NCBI GenBank assembly: GCA_020137815.1
Contig: CM035357.1
Location: 3,754,496 to 3,818,495 of the forward strand
DNA: 64,000 bases
Direction: 5' to 3'
From: Hormiphora californensis
Taxonomy: Eukaryota > Ctenophora > Tentaculata > Cydippida > Pleurobrachiidae
The notes beneath the pieces are model-generated. The model did no database searches. It was not told where the DNA came from and saw only the letters and a list, made by a program, of their open reading frames with translations. Position numbers and translations under genes: made by a program. Shown in pieces: positions 53,297-63,173 of the stretch (position 1 is the stretch's first letter; every line of letters starts with the position of its first letter).

Positions 53297-54321
53297 CACA
53301 GTGCTGCGAGGGGCCAGTTTGCTTTTTGAGTATTTTAGTCAAAAAACTAACTTTTGATATTTGGTTCAGCTCGAAGACCCGGACCAGATGGACTATTCAA
53401 AAAGCGCCTTTGCCCACACCTTCCTGGAGAAAAATGAGGTTAACTTTTTGCCCAAAACTGGTGTTAACCTCAATAAATCATAGACTGCAAGTCATAAGAC
53501 CATGAAGCCGGTTCTAATAGTTAAATCTCGCCAGGGGTATAGTTTGTATGTAATTTGACAATCCTAAACCAAGCCATTGGCAAAATTTTAGAGGTTAACA
53601 TTATTTCCGAAAAGTTACATTTTTGCGATTATTTCGTAATAATTTCGTCAGGTCTAGCGGAATTTCCAAACGAGATATCTTAGAACTGGGCCTTGTAATT
53701 TGGTAAGAAAGGTCCTAAGTAACTGAATTAACATTTTGAAGGGGAAAATGGGGTGTGGTTTTTATTTTATTGAGGTTAACATGCTTAAAAGGTGTAATAT
53801 TTCACTTTTTTTTACACTTTTTAAGCATGTTAACCTCAATAAAATAAAAACCACACCCCATTTTCCCTTCAAAATGTTAATTCAGTTAGTTAGGACCTTT
53901 CTTACCAAATTACAAGGCCCAGTTCTAAGATATCTCGTTTGGAAATTCCGCTAGACCTGACGAAATTATTACGAAATAATCGCAAAAATGTAACTTTTCG
54001 GAAATAATGTTAACCTCTAAAATTTTGCCAATGGCTTGGTTTAGGATTGTCAAATTACATACAAACTATACCCCTGGCGAGATTTAACTATTAGAACCGG
54101 CTTCATGGTCTTATGACTTGCAGTCTATGATTTGTTGAGGTTAACACCAGTTTTGGGCAAAAAGTTAACCTCATTTTTCTCCAGGAAGGTGTGGGCAAAG
54201 GCGCTTTTTGAATAGTCCATCTGGTCCGGGTCTTCGAGCTGAACCAAATATCAAAAGTTAGTTTTTTGACTAAAATACTCGATATTCTAACTGAACAAAA
54301 GTGGCATTTCGCAGCACTGTG
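53297..54321. mobile_element. 1,025-bp foldback element in right SLC22 exon 3
   Basis: Ends CACAGTGCTGCGA...TCGCAGCACTGTG with a 5-bp duplication CATCT (53292-53296, 54322-54326). The left arm retains the empty site (AGATG once, 50068-50072). Arms are near-perfect from about 53328 inward and meet near 53805. No transposase. Confidence 0.92.
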
Positions 54322-56228
54322 CATCTTAGATTTCAACCTCACCTGTGCATCTCCCCTAATCAAGGACACGGTGGCATCCATGCCCATCGGAGGAGGCCTG
54401 TTCGGTATTTTCTTGGGAGGATTAATGTATGACTTGTTCGGGGTCAAGAAGACTGTGCTTTGTGGGAGCGCTGTTGTTTTATTGTCCAGTTTTGGGGGAG
54501 TGTTTTGCAATGGTTACCCGCTACTGTTAGCAGTTAGATTTGGACAGGGCTTTGGGATTTATCTGGAACTTATGGGCATATATGTCCTTACATCCGACCT
54601 GATCCCCTCAAGGTAACTTAAATGATTACTTCCTTGTGTAAATGAATGGGAATCGACCAATTTTCTGCCATTTGCCGTGTAGAAATATGATGTGTTACAA
54701 ATTGATTTTATAGAAATTAGGGTTTTTTTGTCGACGTGTGGCTGATTTTCTTGACAATATTATATGATGGATGATTTATTGCGGCACATGCCACTGCCAG
54801 CAGCAGTTTATTGGAAACCAATGAGTATTTTATTTTCAGGTTCAGAGAAGCCACAATAGCCATAGGAATGACTATGTTGTCGGCCGGCATAGTGCCACTT
54901 GTTGCCATGAGTCTCGTTTCTGATTGGAGAAAATCCTACTACGTGACCATCACCTATTGTTTGGTATTCAACCTACCCATCGTATTCCTGCCTGAGTCCC
55001 CACGGTCTGACATAATAATGGGGAAGGTGGCCCAGGCTGAGGCTTCTTTTCGGAGGATTGCACAAATTAACAAGACAGAGTGGAAGGGGTTCGACAGTGA
55101 ACCCGAAAGTAGTCAAGGGATCAGGGTTTCGGAAAACGAGCAAAAGAAAGTTAGCATCAAGGAACAAATGATAACTTTAGTTTTACATAAAATCCTGTTC
55201 CTGGAAACACTTGCTCTGATAATATTGTGGTGCGTCATCTCCTTCTGTTATTTTGGGGTCAACTATGCGTGGGATAAGATCGTTCCCGTCACTTCGAGTG
55301 GGTATTTCTTATCGATGGCCGTCCAAATCGCTGCAAATATCACATTCGTGCCTGCAATGAGGGTCTTAGGTAGACGGCGATACATGACATGGTCTTTTGT
55401 CATCGCTGCCCTGCTCCTTGCCATTGGAGGAGCAACAAGCGCTGTCCCACTGGGAAACAATGGATGGACAGTCGCCAGCATTGCGAGCATTTTGGCACAA
55501 TTCTTTGTATCTGGTGTCTTCACTGGATTATTATTGTGGAATGTTGAGCTATCCCCCTGTACACACACTGGAACAGTCATTGGTCTGTGCTCCTCCTCGT
55601 CCAAGATCTTTGGTTTGGCGTGCCCCTTTCTATTCGGCAGCTTGGTGGATGCTACCGGGGGCTTCGTCGCCTCATTTTCAATCATGGTTGGTCTATGTTT
55701 GGTGGGGGCAGTGTGTTCCTATCTCCTGCCGGAAACCCTGGGGCAGCCAATCGCCAGTTCACCCGAAGAAGTGAAGCAACGGAGGCTCCTTGGCAACCAA
55801 TACCATGGTAACCATGGCAACAAGATTCTACCGCTGGATAACACTCCCTTGGCTGTGGAGGATTTGTGAAGTCGCACACCGATTTACTGAGAATAGTAGT
55901 AACTAATAGTAGTAACTTGTAAGAGCAATGTTCAAAAACGCTGATTGATACTATAACTGCAGAATGCAGTGCAGGAAGGATTAGCCCAAGGATCTAATGT
56001 AACATAACAACTAGATCCAAAAACCAAACAAGTTTGGTGGATAGCCGGGGCCGCAGAAATTAAAAAACGTGCGAAAGTTTTGATACACGAACTTTCGGGG
56101 CCTGGGGTGCTATTAAATTCGCGTTTCCATGATTATAACTAACAACTTTTTCAAACTATACACCAGGAAAACTAGTGCAATGATCAAACCATTAATTTAT
56201 TCCACATTATCATACATACATGTATAAG

Positions 56229-57007
56229 CTGGTACATATTAATAAATGGGGATTCGCGGATTCGCGGATAATGTCCCGGATCGCGGATAAAATCGCGGAT
56301 AATTAATCCCGGATTGGATCGCGGATCGCGGATAATTAATCGCGGATTGCGGATCGGGGATAAGTAATCGCGGATCGGGGATAAGTAATCGCGGATAAGT
56401 AATCGCGGATTGCAGATCGCGGATAAGTAATCGCGGATAAGTAATCGCGGATAAGTAATCGCGGATAAGTAATCGCGGATAAAAAATCGTGGATAAGTAA
56501 ACGCGGATAAGTAATCGCGGATAAAAAATCGTGGATAAAAAATCGCGGATAAAAAATCGCGGATAAAAATTGCGGATAAAAAATCGCGGATAAAAAATCG
56601 CGGATAAAAAATTGCGGATAAAAATCGTCAATTTGGCCATTTCTGTACCATTTCTTGGCCACGTTGGTCAATTCTAGTTCATTTCCAGGTCATTCCTGTA
56701 TATAGTGCGTTGTGCTAGACCATTTTCGTGTGGATTTAGATGGTTCTAGGACACTTCGGTCACATTAGAGTCCTAAAAGTATCCAAATTTTTTTATCCGC
56801 GATTTTTTATCCACGATTTTTTATCCGCGATTTTTTATCCGCGATTTTTTATCCGCGATTACTTATCCGCGATTACTTATCCGCGATCCGCAATCCGCGA
56901 TTACTTATCCACGATCCGCGATCCAATCCGTGATTAATTATCCGGGATTTTATCCGCGATCCGGGAAATTATCCGCGAATCCGCGAATCCCCGTTTATTA
57001 ATACCAG
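56229..57007. mobile_element. Foldback element with CGCGGATAA tandem repeats
   Basis: Outer ends CTGGTA...TTAATAAA mirrored by TTTATTAATACCAG. Each arm is built from 14-bp tandem units (ATCGCGGATAAGTA and ATCGCGGATAAAAA variants): about 25 units on the left (56250-56630) and fewer on the right (56790-56995), around a unique loop of about 160 bp. Long inverted repeats made of short tandem repeats recall Drosophila FB elements. It starts 6 bp after the right arm of the SLC22 duplication ends. Confidence 0.8.
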
Positions 57008-57073
57008 TTCATATGTATGCGCGCGCGGCGTGCCTGGTGAAACTTTAACACGACCTATACTATAACTATAGTC

Positions 57074-57345
57074 GAATTTTTTAATCAAGGGACAGAGGGC
57101 CGCGCAGTAACAAAAGTCTTTTTGCGCGTGCTAAATGTTTTCGCTCATATCTCCTGTTCCTGATAAGATAAAGACTTGATCTTGGTTGCGTTGAAAAGGT
57201 CTTAAAATTATCTTTCCAACGTTCCCGGGTTCAAGTCTTAAGTTTGCCAGGAACTTGATGTCGACTATCACGCGCAAATACAACGCCGCGCGATCTCCCT
57301 GAATGCGCGGCCCCCTGTCCCTTGATTAAAAAATTCGACTATAGC
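57074..57345. mobile_element. Nested TA-type MITE with 36-bp TIRs
   Basis: Ends CTATAGTCGAATTTTTTAAT... near 57062 mirrored at about 57345, with near-perfect arms through CAAGGGACAGAGGG and GCGCGG. TA flanks fit a Tc1/mariner-type target but the exact edge is ambiguous in TATA sequence. Confidence 0.7.
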
Positions 57346-57348
57346 ATG

Positions 57349-58204
57349 CTACGGGAAACCACCACTTGTACGTGGTAGCTGAGGGTCTACAAAATGGCGC
57401 TATGGTGCGGGAAAAATCTGTCCAAAGCCCAAAAAAATTTTTTCTACCTTTCTTTGATTTGGGCCAAAATTGGGTATATTAAACGTGGTCCCGAAAAATC
57501 CATATTGACTTAGCACACGATATATGTCACCCCCACCTATTTTTGCACGTAGAATCGATTGCTGTTGAAGCAAGAAAAGTTGTTATTTTGACCGTTTTGC
57601 CTACTTAAATTTTCTATAAATCAACGATCTGTTATTGGATTGGTATGAAATCTTGGATTTTAGTCGAAAATTGTCCCATAAACAACTTAAGCATGGTCCC
57701 GACTGGCCATTTCAATCAGAAGTTTGTCGAAAATGCCAAAATATAAAAAAGGAAAAAATCAAGTTACGGTTCTCCTAGTTGGCAGATTTCAACAATTTGC
57801 CCAAATCTAACCATAAATCGGATATACACGAAAACTTGGTTCTTGGTAGAAAAATGACCATTTTAACGATTGGCACTAGTTCCAAATTCCTATCTCAACG
57901 TTTTCAATGGTTTAGTGGCCAAAAACCTCCAAAAAATGGTAAAAAAACATCTTTTGACCATTTTACAGTCATTTTAGAGATTCGACTTCAACAGCAATCG
58001 ATTCTACGTGCAAAAATAGGTGGGGGTGACATATATCGTGTGATAAGTCAATATGGATTTTTCGGGACCACGTTTAATATACCCAATTTTGGCCCAAATC
58101 AAAGAAAGGTAGAAAAAAATTTTTTGGGCTTTGGACAGATTTTTCCCGCACCGTAGCGCCATTCTGTAGACCTTCAGCTACCACGTACAAGTGGTGGTTT
58201 CCCG
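57349..58204. mobile_element. Nested palindromic element, TA-flanked
   Basis: About 856 bp, ends CGGGAAACCACCACTTGTAC and complement, flanked by TA on both sides. Two long arms meet near 57778. A 125-codon frame inside is unremarkable. Confidence 0.75.
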
Positions 58205-58770
58205 TAGCAGGCAATTTTGCATTTGCGGGCATCGCACTATAGACGCAGTACCCACGTACTATAGACGCATTATAGACGCATTATAGACGCAGTATAGACG
58301 CAGTATAGACACACGCAATATAGACGGACTTTCGTAAGCAGCAGTATAGACGCAGTATAGGCGCATTATAACAGCAATATATACGCATTTTTATAGACGC
58401 GACGCAGTATAGCCGCATTATAGGCGCACTACCCACCCCAAAATCACTTTATAGACGCACTATAGACGCATTATAGACTGACTATAGCAGCACCATAAAC
58501 GCTACATAGACGCATATAGACGCATGATAGAAGCATTATAGACGCAAATCGCTTTTTATAGACGCCGCGTCTATAAAAAACGTGCTTTTTTAAGAAGCAC
58601 TATAGACGTACTCAGACGCACGCTGCGATATAATTGAGGCGCAGTTGGGCGAACTATAAACGCATTTTTGTCGCATATAAAAGGAAGCAGTATAGACGCA
58701 TTATAGACGCATTATAGCCGCATGTGTGCCAAATCGATAAACACGCAATATAGACGCAAAATAAGACTAG

Positions 58771-59463
58771 AGGGAGGGAGGGAGGGAGGGAGGGAGGGAG
58801 GGAGGGAGGGAGGGAGGGAGGGAGGGAGGGAGGGAGGGAGGGAGGGAGGGAGGGAGGGAGGGAGGGAGGGAGGGAGGGAGGGAGGGAGGGAGGGAGGGAG
58901 GGAGGGAGGGAGGGAGGGAGGGAGGGAGGGAGGGAGGGAGGGAGGGAGGGAGGGAGGGAGGGAGGGAGGGAGGGAGGGAGGGAGGGGAGGGAGGGAGGGA
59001 GGGAGGGAGGGAGGGAGGGAGGGAGGAGGGAGGGAGGGAGGGAGGGAGGGAGGGAGGGAGGGAGGGAGCGGAGGGAGGGAGGGAGGGAGGGAGGGAGGGA
59101 GGGAGGGAGGGAGGGGAGGGAGGGAGGGAGGGAGGGAGGGAGGGAGGGAGGGAGGGAGGGAGGGAGGGAGGGAGGGAGGGAGGGAGGGAGGGAGGGAGGG
59201 AGGGAGGGAGGGAGGGAGGGAGGGAGGGAGGGAGGGAGGGAGGGAGGGAGGGAGGGAGGGAGGGAGGGAGGGAGGGAGGGAGGGAGGGAGGGAGGGAGGG
59301 AGGGAGGGAGGGAGGGAGGGAGGGAGGGAGGGAGGGAGGGAGGAGGGAGGGAGGGAGGGAGGGAGGGAGGGAGGGAGGGAGGGAGGGAGGGAGGGAGGGA
59401 GGGAGGGAGGGAGGGAGGGAGGGAGGGAGGGAGGGAGGGAGGGAGGGAGGGAGGGAGGGAGGG
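58771..59463. repeat. GGGA tetranucleotide satellite
   Basis: About 690 bp of (GGGA)n with a few single-base slips, in the loop of the TATAGACGCA foldback. It has strong G-quadruplex potential on the plus strand. The glycine/arginine/glutamate frame is a by-product. Confidence 0.97.
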
Positions 59464-60471
59464 ATCAGACAGAGACAGATGGACACAGATCTGAGACAGA
59501 CGGACAGAGTAAGATGGAGAGAGATTAAGATGGAGAGAGAGAGAGTGAGACAGAGAGGAAGATAGTAAGCGCGTGTTTGTCCGTCCGTCTGTCTCTGTCC
59601 ATTTGTTTCCATCTCTGTCTTTTTCTGTCTCACTCCGTCCCTATACCTATATCACTCTTTTTCCATCTTACTCTCTTTCCATCTTACTCTGTCCTTCTGT
59701 CTCAGGTCTTTACCCGTCTGTCTCTGTTTCTGTCCCTGTATCCCTCCCTCAGTCCCTCCCTCTCTTTCCCTCTTTCCCTCTCCTTCCCTCTCCCTCCCTC
59801 CTTCCCTCTCCCTCCCTCTCCTTTTTATTTTGCGTCTACATTGCGTCTTTATCGATTTCGCACACATGCGGCTATAATGCGTCTATAATGCGTCCATACT
59901 GCTTCCTTTTATATGCGACAAAAATGCGTTTATAGTTCGCCCAACTGCGCCTCAAATATCGCACTGTAGCCTGGAGTACGTCTATAGTGCTTCTTAAAAA
60001 AGCACGTTTTTTATAGACGCGGCGTCTATAAAAAGCGATTTGCGTCTATAATGCTTCTATCATGCATCTATATGCGTCTATGTAGCGTTTATGGTGCTGC
60101 TATAGTCAGCCTATAATGCGTCTATAGTGCGTCTATAAAGTGATTTTGGGGTGGGTAGTGCGCCTATAATGCGGCTATACTGCGTCGCGTCTATAAAAAT
60201 GCGTTTATATTGCTGTTATAATGCGCCTATACTGCGTCCATACTGCTGCTTACGAAAGTACGTCTATATTGCGTGTGTCTATACTGCGTCTATAATGCGT
60301 CTATAGTGCGTCTATAATGCGTCTATACGTGGGTACTGCGTCTATACTGCGTCTATACGTGGGTACTGCGTCTATAGTGCGATGCCCGCAAATGCAAAAT
60401 TGCCCCCGTAGCATGCTAGGTCGTGTTAAAGTTTCACCAGGCACGCCGTGCATGCGGTTTCTATAAATACC

Positions 60472-60479
60472 CACTCGTT
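60472..60479 (+). promoter_or_regulatory. Possible TATA box upstream of the fimbrin-like gene
   Basis: TATAAATA lies about 550 bp before the start codon at 61026 and about 20 bp outside the foldback element. Could serve a 5' non-coding exon; weak evidence. Confidence 0.3.
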
Positions 60480-61025
60480 GTGCAGTAGCTCAACAACTTA
60501 ATTTTCATACCATCCCTGTAAGCTCTCTAAATTTTCACAAACTCGGGTAGCTCTCACTGCGTTCTTCACACTTCTTTTGCTTTTCTACAGTGTACACATG
60601 CTAATGTTCATGAACCCTAACCCAGCACAACAATAACATTTCTGGTGTCAGACCAATGCTCTGACCTCGGTTCTCCATAAGAAATGGGAATAGGGTCAGG
60701 ACAATGGTCTGCAACATCATTTCTGTAAAAATAATTTCTTTAGAGACCAATTCACAATTCTCAGCCTTTCATCAATAATATCGATAAATGCTACTTCATA
60801 ATTATTACTGATTATACTGACCACTATAAATTAAACACTATAACTGATATCTAGCTCGCCATATGTGATTGTCTACAGCAGCAGTTGGATACTTTCTGGT
60901 ATAATAGATACACACCAGTGAGCTCCATCCCCCCATTACTACTCCAGACACTAGCTGGGCATATTCCATATATCGAGAGTTGCTATAGTGATAATATTTA
61001 TCGAGAGTTGCTATAGTGACTGATC
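60480..61025. other. Upstream region of the fimbrin-like gene
   Basis: No separate gene. A 21-bp direct repeat (core ATCGAGAGTTGCTATAGTGA) occurs at about 60976 and 60999, just before the start codon. Motifs like those at 45.5 kb (CAGACCAATGCTCTGAC) lie at 60649-60706. Confidence 0.5.
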
Positions 61026-63173
61026 ATGGCTGACCTGGAATCATTGAAGGAGACCCTCCACACAAGCAGTCAGGATGAAAAACAAGTCTATGTAGATGAT
61101 GTAAGTACGAGATTGAAATAAGTTTGAACTTAAACATTAAATAACTAACTTATAACTATAGTTATAAGTTAGTTATTTAATAATTTATGAATAATATAGT
61201 TTGAATTGATAACCAACTTCACGTTTGTCGTTTGTTAGAACCACTTAATACTTATTATTGCTTATTAAGCAAATCCTATATACTCAACAGGCCCAAATGG
61301 ATTCTAAAACTGAATTCATAGAGCAGGTATACTTCATGTGAATATAGCTGTTTTAGGCCGTACATCAGCTACACCTTTTACAATGAATATAATTGGCCAA
61401 CTTTATGTCAGGAACCGACCGAATGGTCCCTGATTGGCTGATAACCAGTCACGTGACCTAAATAACGAGTTCTGATTGGTTGTTTACTTGGTCCAGTCGG
61501 TTCCTGCTTTATGTTGATCAGCTACAACTTTTAATCTTCTAAAAATCGGCCATGTTTTGAACCTTTTTAGATTGAAAACTCTTTTTCTGCTGTTGAACTT
61601 CACACATCTTCTTTTTTATGTCTTACACATATTCTTCCTTATTTACGGTCGAACCCCGATTTAACGGGATGCTCGGGGGACAGGTTTTGCCCGGTAAATC
61701 GGGGTGCCCGGTATATCTGGGTCAAATACTGTTAGTTTAAGATTATCCTCCCGGTAAATCGGGGTCCGACTGTACCATGTTTACCACGTGGTACTGGTAC
61801 GCTTACAAAGCTCACTATATCATCTTCAGGAGAAGGTAGCGTTTGCAGCGTGGATAAACAATAGACTGAGGGATGATAGATATCTGAATAAGAAGATATT
61901 TACCAAATATCTGCCGATAGATCCTGATACGGATCATCTTTTTGATGTCCTCAAGGATGGAATCATGTTCAGGTACAGAACACAATTTACAATGTTTACC
62001 ATGTATATCCCGGGGGTGCTTGCCAGCGCTGTGATTAGAGCTTCATAGCTCCCAGCCATATACTTCAGCATTATTCTCATGGAGCACAGTCAGAACATGT
62101 TGAAGTCTGGCCTTGAATTTAGTTTTGTTTCGAAGCTCTCATAATAATATAATATCGATTGTATCCCATATCACACAGCAAGCTAATGTAATATGTAGTA
62201 CCAACCGCTCTAACCAATCCCATCCCTCAGTAAGTTGATAAACGACTCCGCCCCTGGATCGGTGGATGAACGAGCCCTGAACTACCCCAGAACACGGCCG
62301 CTCAACTACTTCATGATGCTGGAAAACCAAAACCTCGTTCTCAACTCTTGCCTTGCCATTGGTAATCACAATACTTTGCATTTGTATATGCGTCTCTTTT
62401 AGCTTCTGTACATGTTTGTCAAAATGTCAAAATCATTTTCCCTCATTCACTCTGATCGGACCTGTGGAAACTATATGTCATCCAGAAGTCGTCGTCTAAA
62501 CTCGTCATCCAAATTCTTTGTCCAAAATTCGTCGTCAAAAACTCTTAAACTCGTCATTCAAACTCGGTTGTCCAAACCAGCTTGGTGTGTTTTCACCTGC
62601 CGTGTTTTCTAGGTTGCCCAACTCAGAATGTGAGAGCAGAAGAACTAGCTGATGGGGTAAAGCAGTCTCAGCTAATTATGCTGTGGCAGATAATCAGGAC
62701 AGGACTTGTATCTGAACTAAATCTCCGACATAACCCCGGGTTGAGGCATCTCCTACAGGAAAACGAGGGACCAGGTACAGCAGTGTTAACAATTATGAGA
62801 TCAACTGAATATCAATTATGAGATCAATGAGATCTTTTACGGATTCCGAATTAGGGAAATATTTTATCAAATAGCTATAGACTCTGTTTCGTTAGGGTTA
62901 GGACATAATAAATATTTTATACTTAGAAGTCAGGACAAATATTTGTTTGAAGAATTGAAGGCGATAACCATTTTTGATTGTTGTATTTTTTCAGCAAAAC
63001 TACTAGCACTCACAGCGGAAGACATTTTGATTCGGTGGGTGAACTTCCAGCTGAAGAGGGTTTGTGATAACAGGAGGATTCGTGGGTTCAATAAGGAGAT
63101 CCAGGATGGTACCGTGTACACGTACCTTCTGACTGCCGTAGCTCCCCAACAAACCGATCTTCTACCCCTTCAG
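61026..63173 (+). CDS. Fimbrin/plastin-like actin-bundling protein, 5' part
   Basis: Six phase-consistent exons: 61026-61100, 61291-61326, 61830-61972, 62231-62361, 62613-62774 and 62995-63173, encoding the first 242 residues; the gene continues past the window. After a 37-residue leader (MADLESLKETLHTSS...) comes the first actin-binding pair of calponin-homology domains: EKVAFAAWINNRL, DVLKDGIMFSKLINDSAPG then SVDERAL, LNYFMMLENQNLVLNSCLAI, LIMLWQIIRTGLVSELNL, and the second CH domain LTAEDILIRWVNFQLKR then YTYLLTAVAP. This order is fimbrin/plastin-type. Vertebrate plastins begin with two EF hands of about 100 residues; none fit here, so calcium control would be absent unless an upstream exon exists. 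Probable role: cross-linking F-actin. A candidate next exon near 63349-63450 (LIQEGELKEREIMFIHRIQAL) is uncertain. Confidence 0.9.
61136..61181. repeat. Perfect 46-bp palindrome in intron 1
   Basis: Two 23-bp arms (ATTAAATAACTAACTTATAA...) with no spacer, between exons 1 and 2 of the fimbrin-like gene. Confidence 0.9.
61409..61506. mobile_element. hAT-like MITE family A, copy 4
   Basis: 98 bp, same ends as the other copies, with an 11-bp internal deletion and a perfect 8-bp duplication CTTTATGT (61401-61408, 61507-61514). Located in intron 2 of the fimbrin-like gene. Confidence 0.92.
61646..61772. mobile_element. TA-flanked MITE (pogo/Tigger-like), copy 2
   Basis: 127 bp with ends CGGTCGAACCCCGATTTAA / GGTAAATCGGGGTCCGACTG and TA on each side. 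Related to 1584-1739. It ends about 57 bp before exon 3 of the fimbrin-like gene. Confidence 0.8.

Larger units (their letters stand above)
52434..55869 (+). pseudogene. SLC22-like major facilitator transporter, right copy (interrupted)
   Basis: Exons 52434-52566, 52769-52821, 53206-54612 and 54840-55869 mirror the left copy; without the insertion about 530 residues. One codon (Pro in QGIRPVSEN) is missing relative to the left copy, with a few substitutions (V/I in YYVT(V/I)TY, Y/F in SGV(Y/F)TGL). Exon 3 is split by a 1,025-bp palindromic transposon (53297-54321). Translation into it stops after about 80 codons. Exon 4 (C-terminal membrane spans, FLPESPRSD, LPETLGQPI) is intact and open. Either the insert is removed by splicing or this copy is also dead. 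Same inferred role as the left copy. Confidence 0.85.
47652..56223. repeat. Inverted duplication with two SLC22-like genes
   Basis: Left arm about 47652-51501 and right arm about 51598-56223 are mirror images around a spacer of about 96 bp. Arms differ by scattered substitutions and small indels and by three larger events: a 505-bp element only in the left arm (49542-50046), and about 320 bp (52846-53170) and a 1,025-bp element (53297-54321) only in the right arm. Confidence 0.92.
57016..60457. mobile_element. Large foldback element with TATAGACGCA repeats and nested inserts
   Basis: Outer inverted ends contain GGCGTGCCTGGTGAAAC (57028) and its complement near 60449, followed inward on both sides by CGACCTA, GCATGCTA and GGCAATTTTGCATTTGC. 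Arms 58208-58760 and 59830-60404 consist mostly of degenerate TATAGACGCA decamers in inverted orientation. The loop holds a 690-bp GGGA satellite. The left arm was later hit by two smaller inverted-repeat elements (57074-57345 and 57349-58204). No coding capacity. Confidence 0.8.

Noticed and set aside
54266-54616. Independent 116-residue transporter start MTKILDILTEQKW in right SLC22 exon 3
   Set aside because: The first ~19 codons come from the foldback element; the reading frame entering DFNLTC is just the resumed exon.
57779-58156. 125-codon frame in the nested palindrome
   Set aside because: Entirely within a palindromic element, no domain signature and no counterpart elsewhere in the window.
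58722-59633. GGREGGRE or PPSLPPSL repeat proteins over the GGGA array
   Set aside because: By-product of a tetranucleotide satellite, open on both strands.
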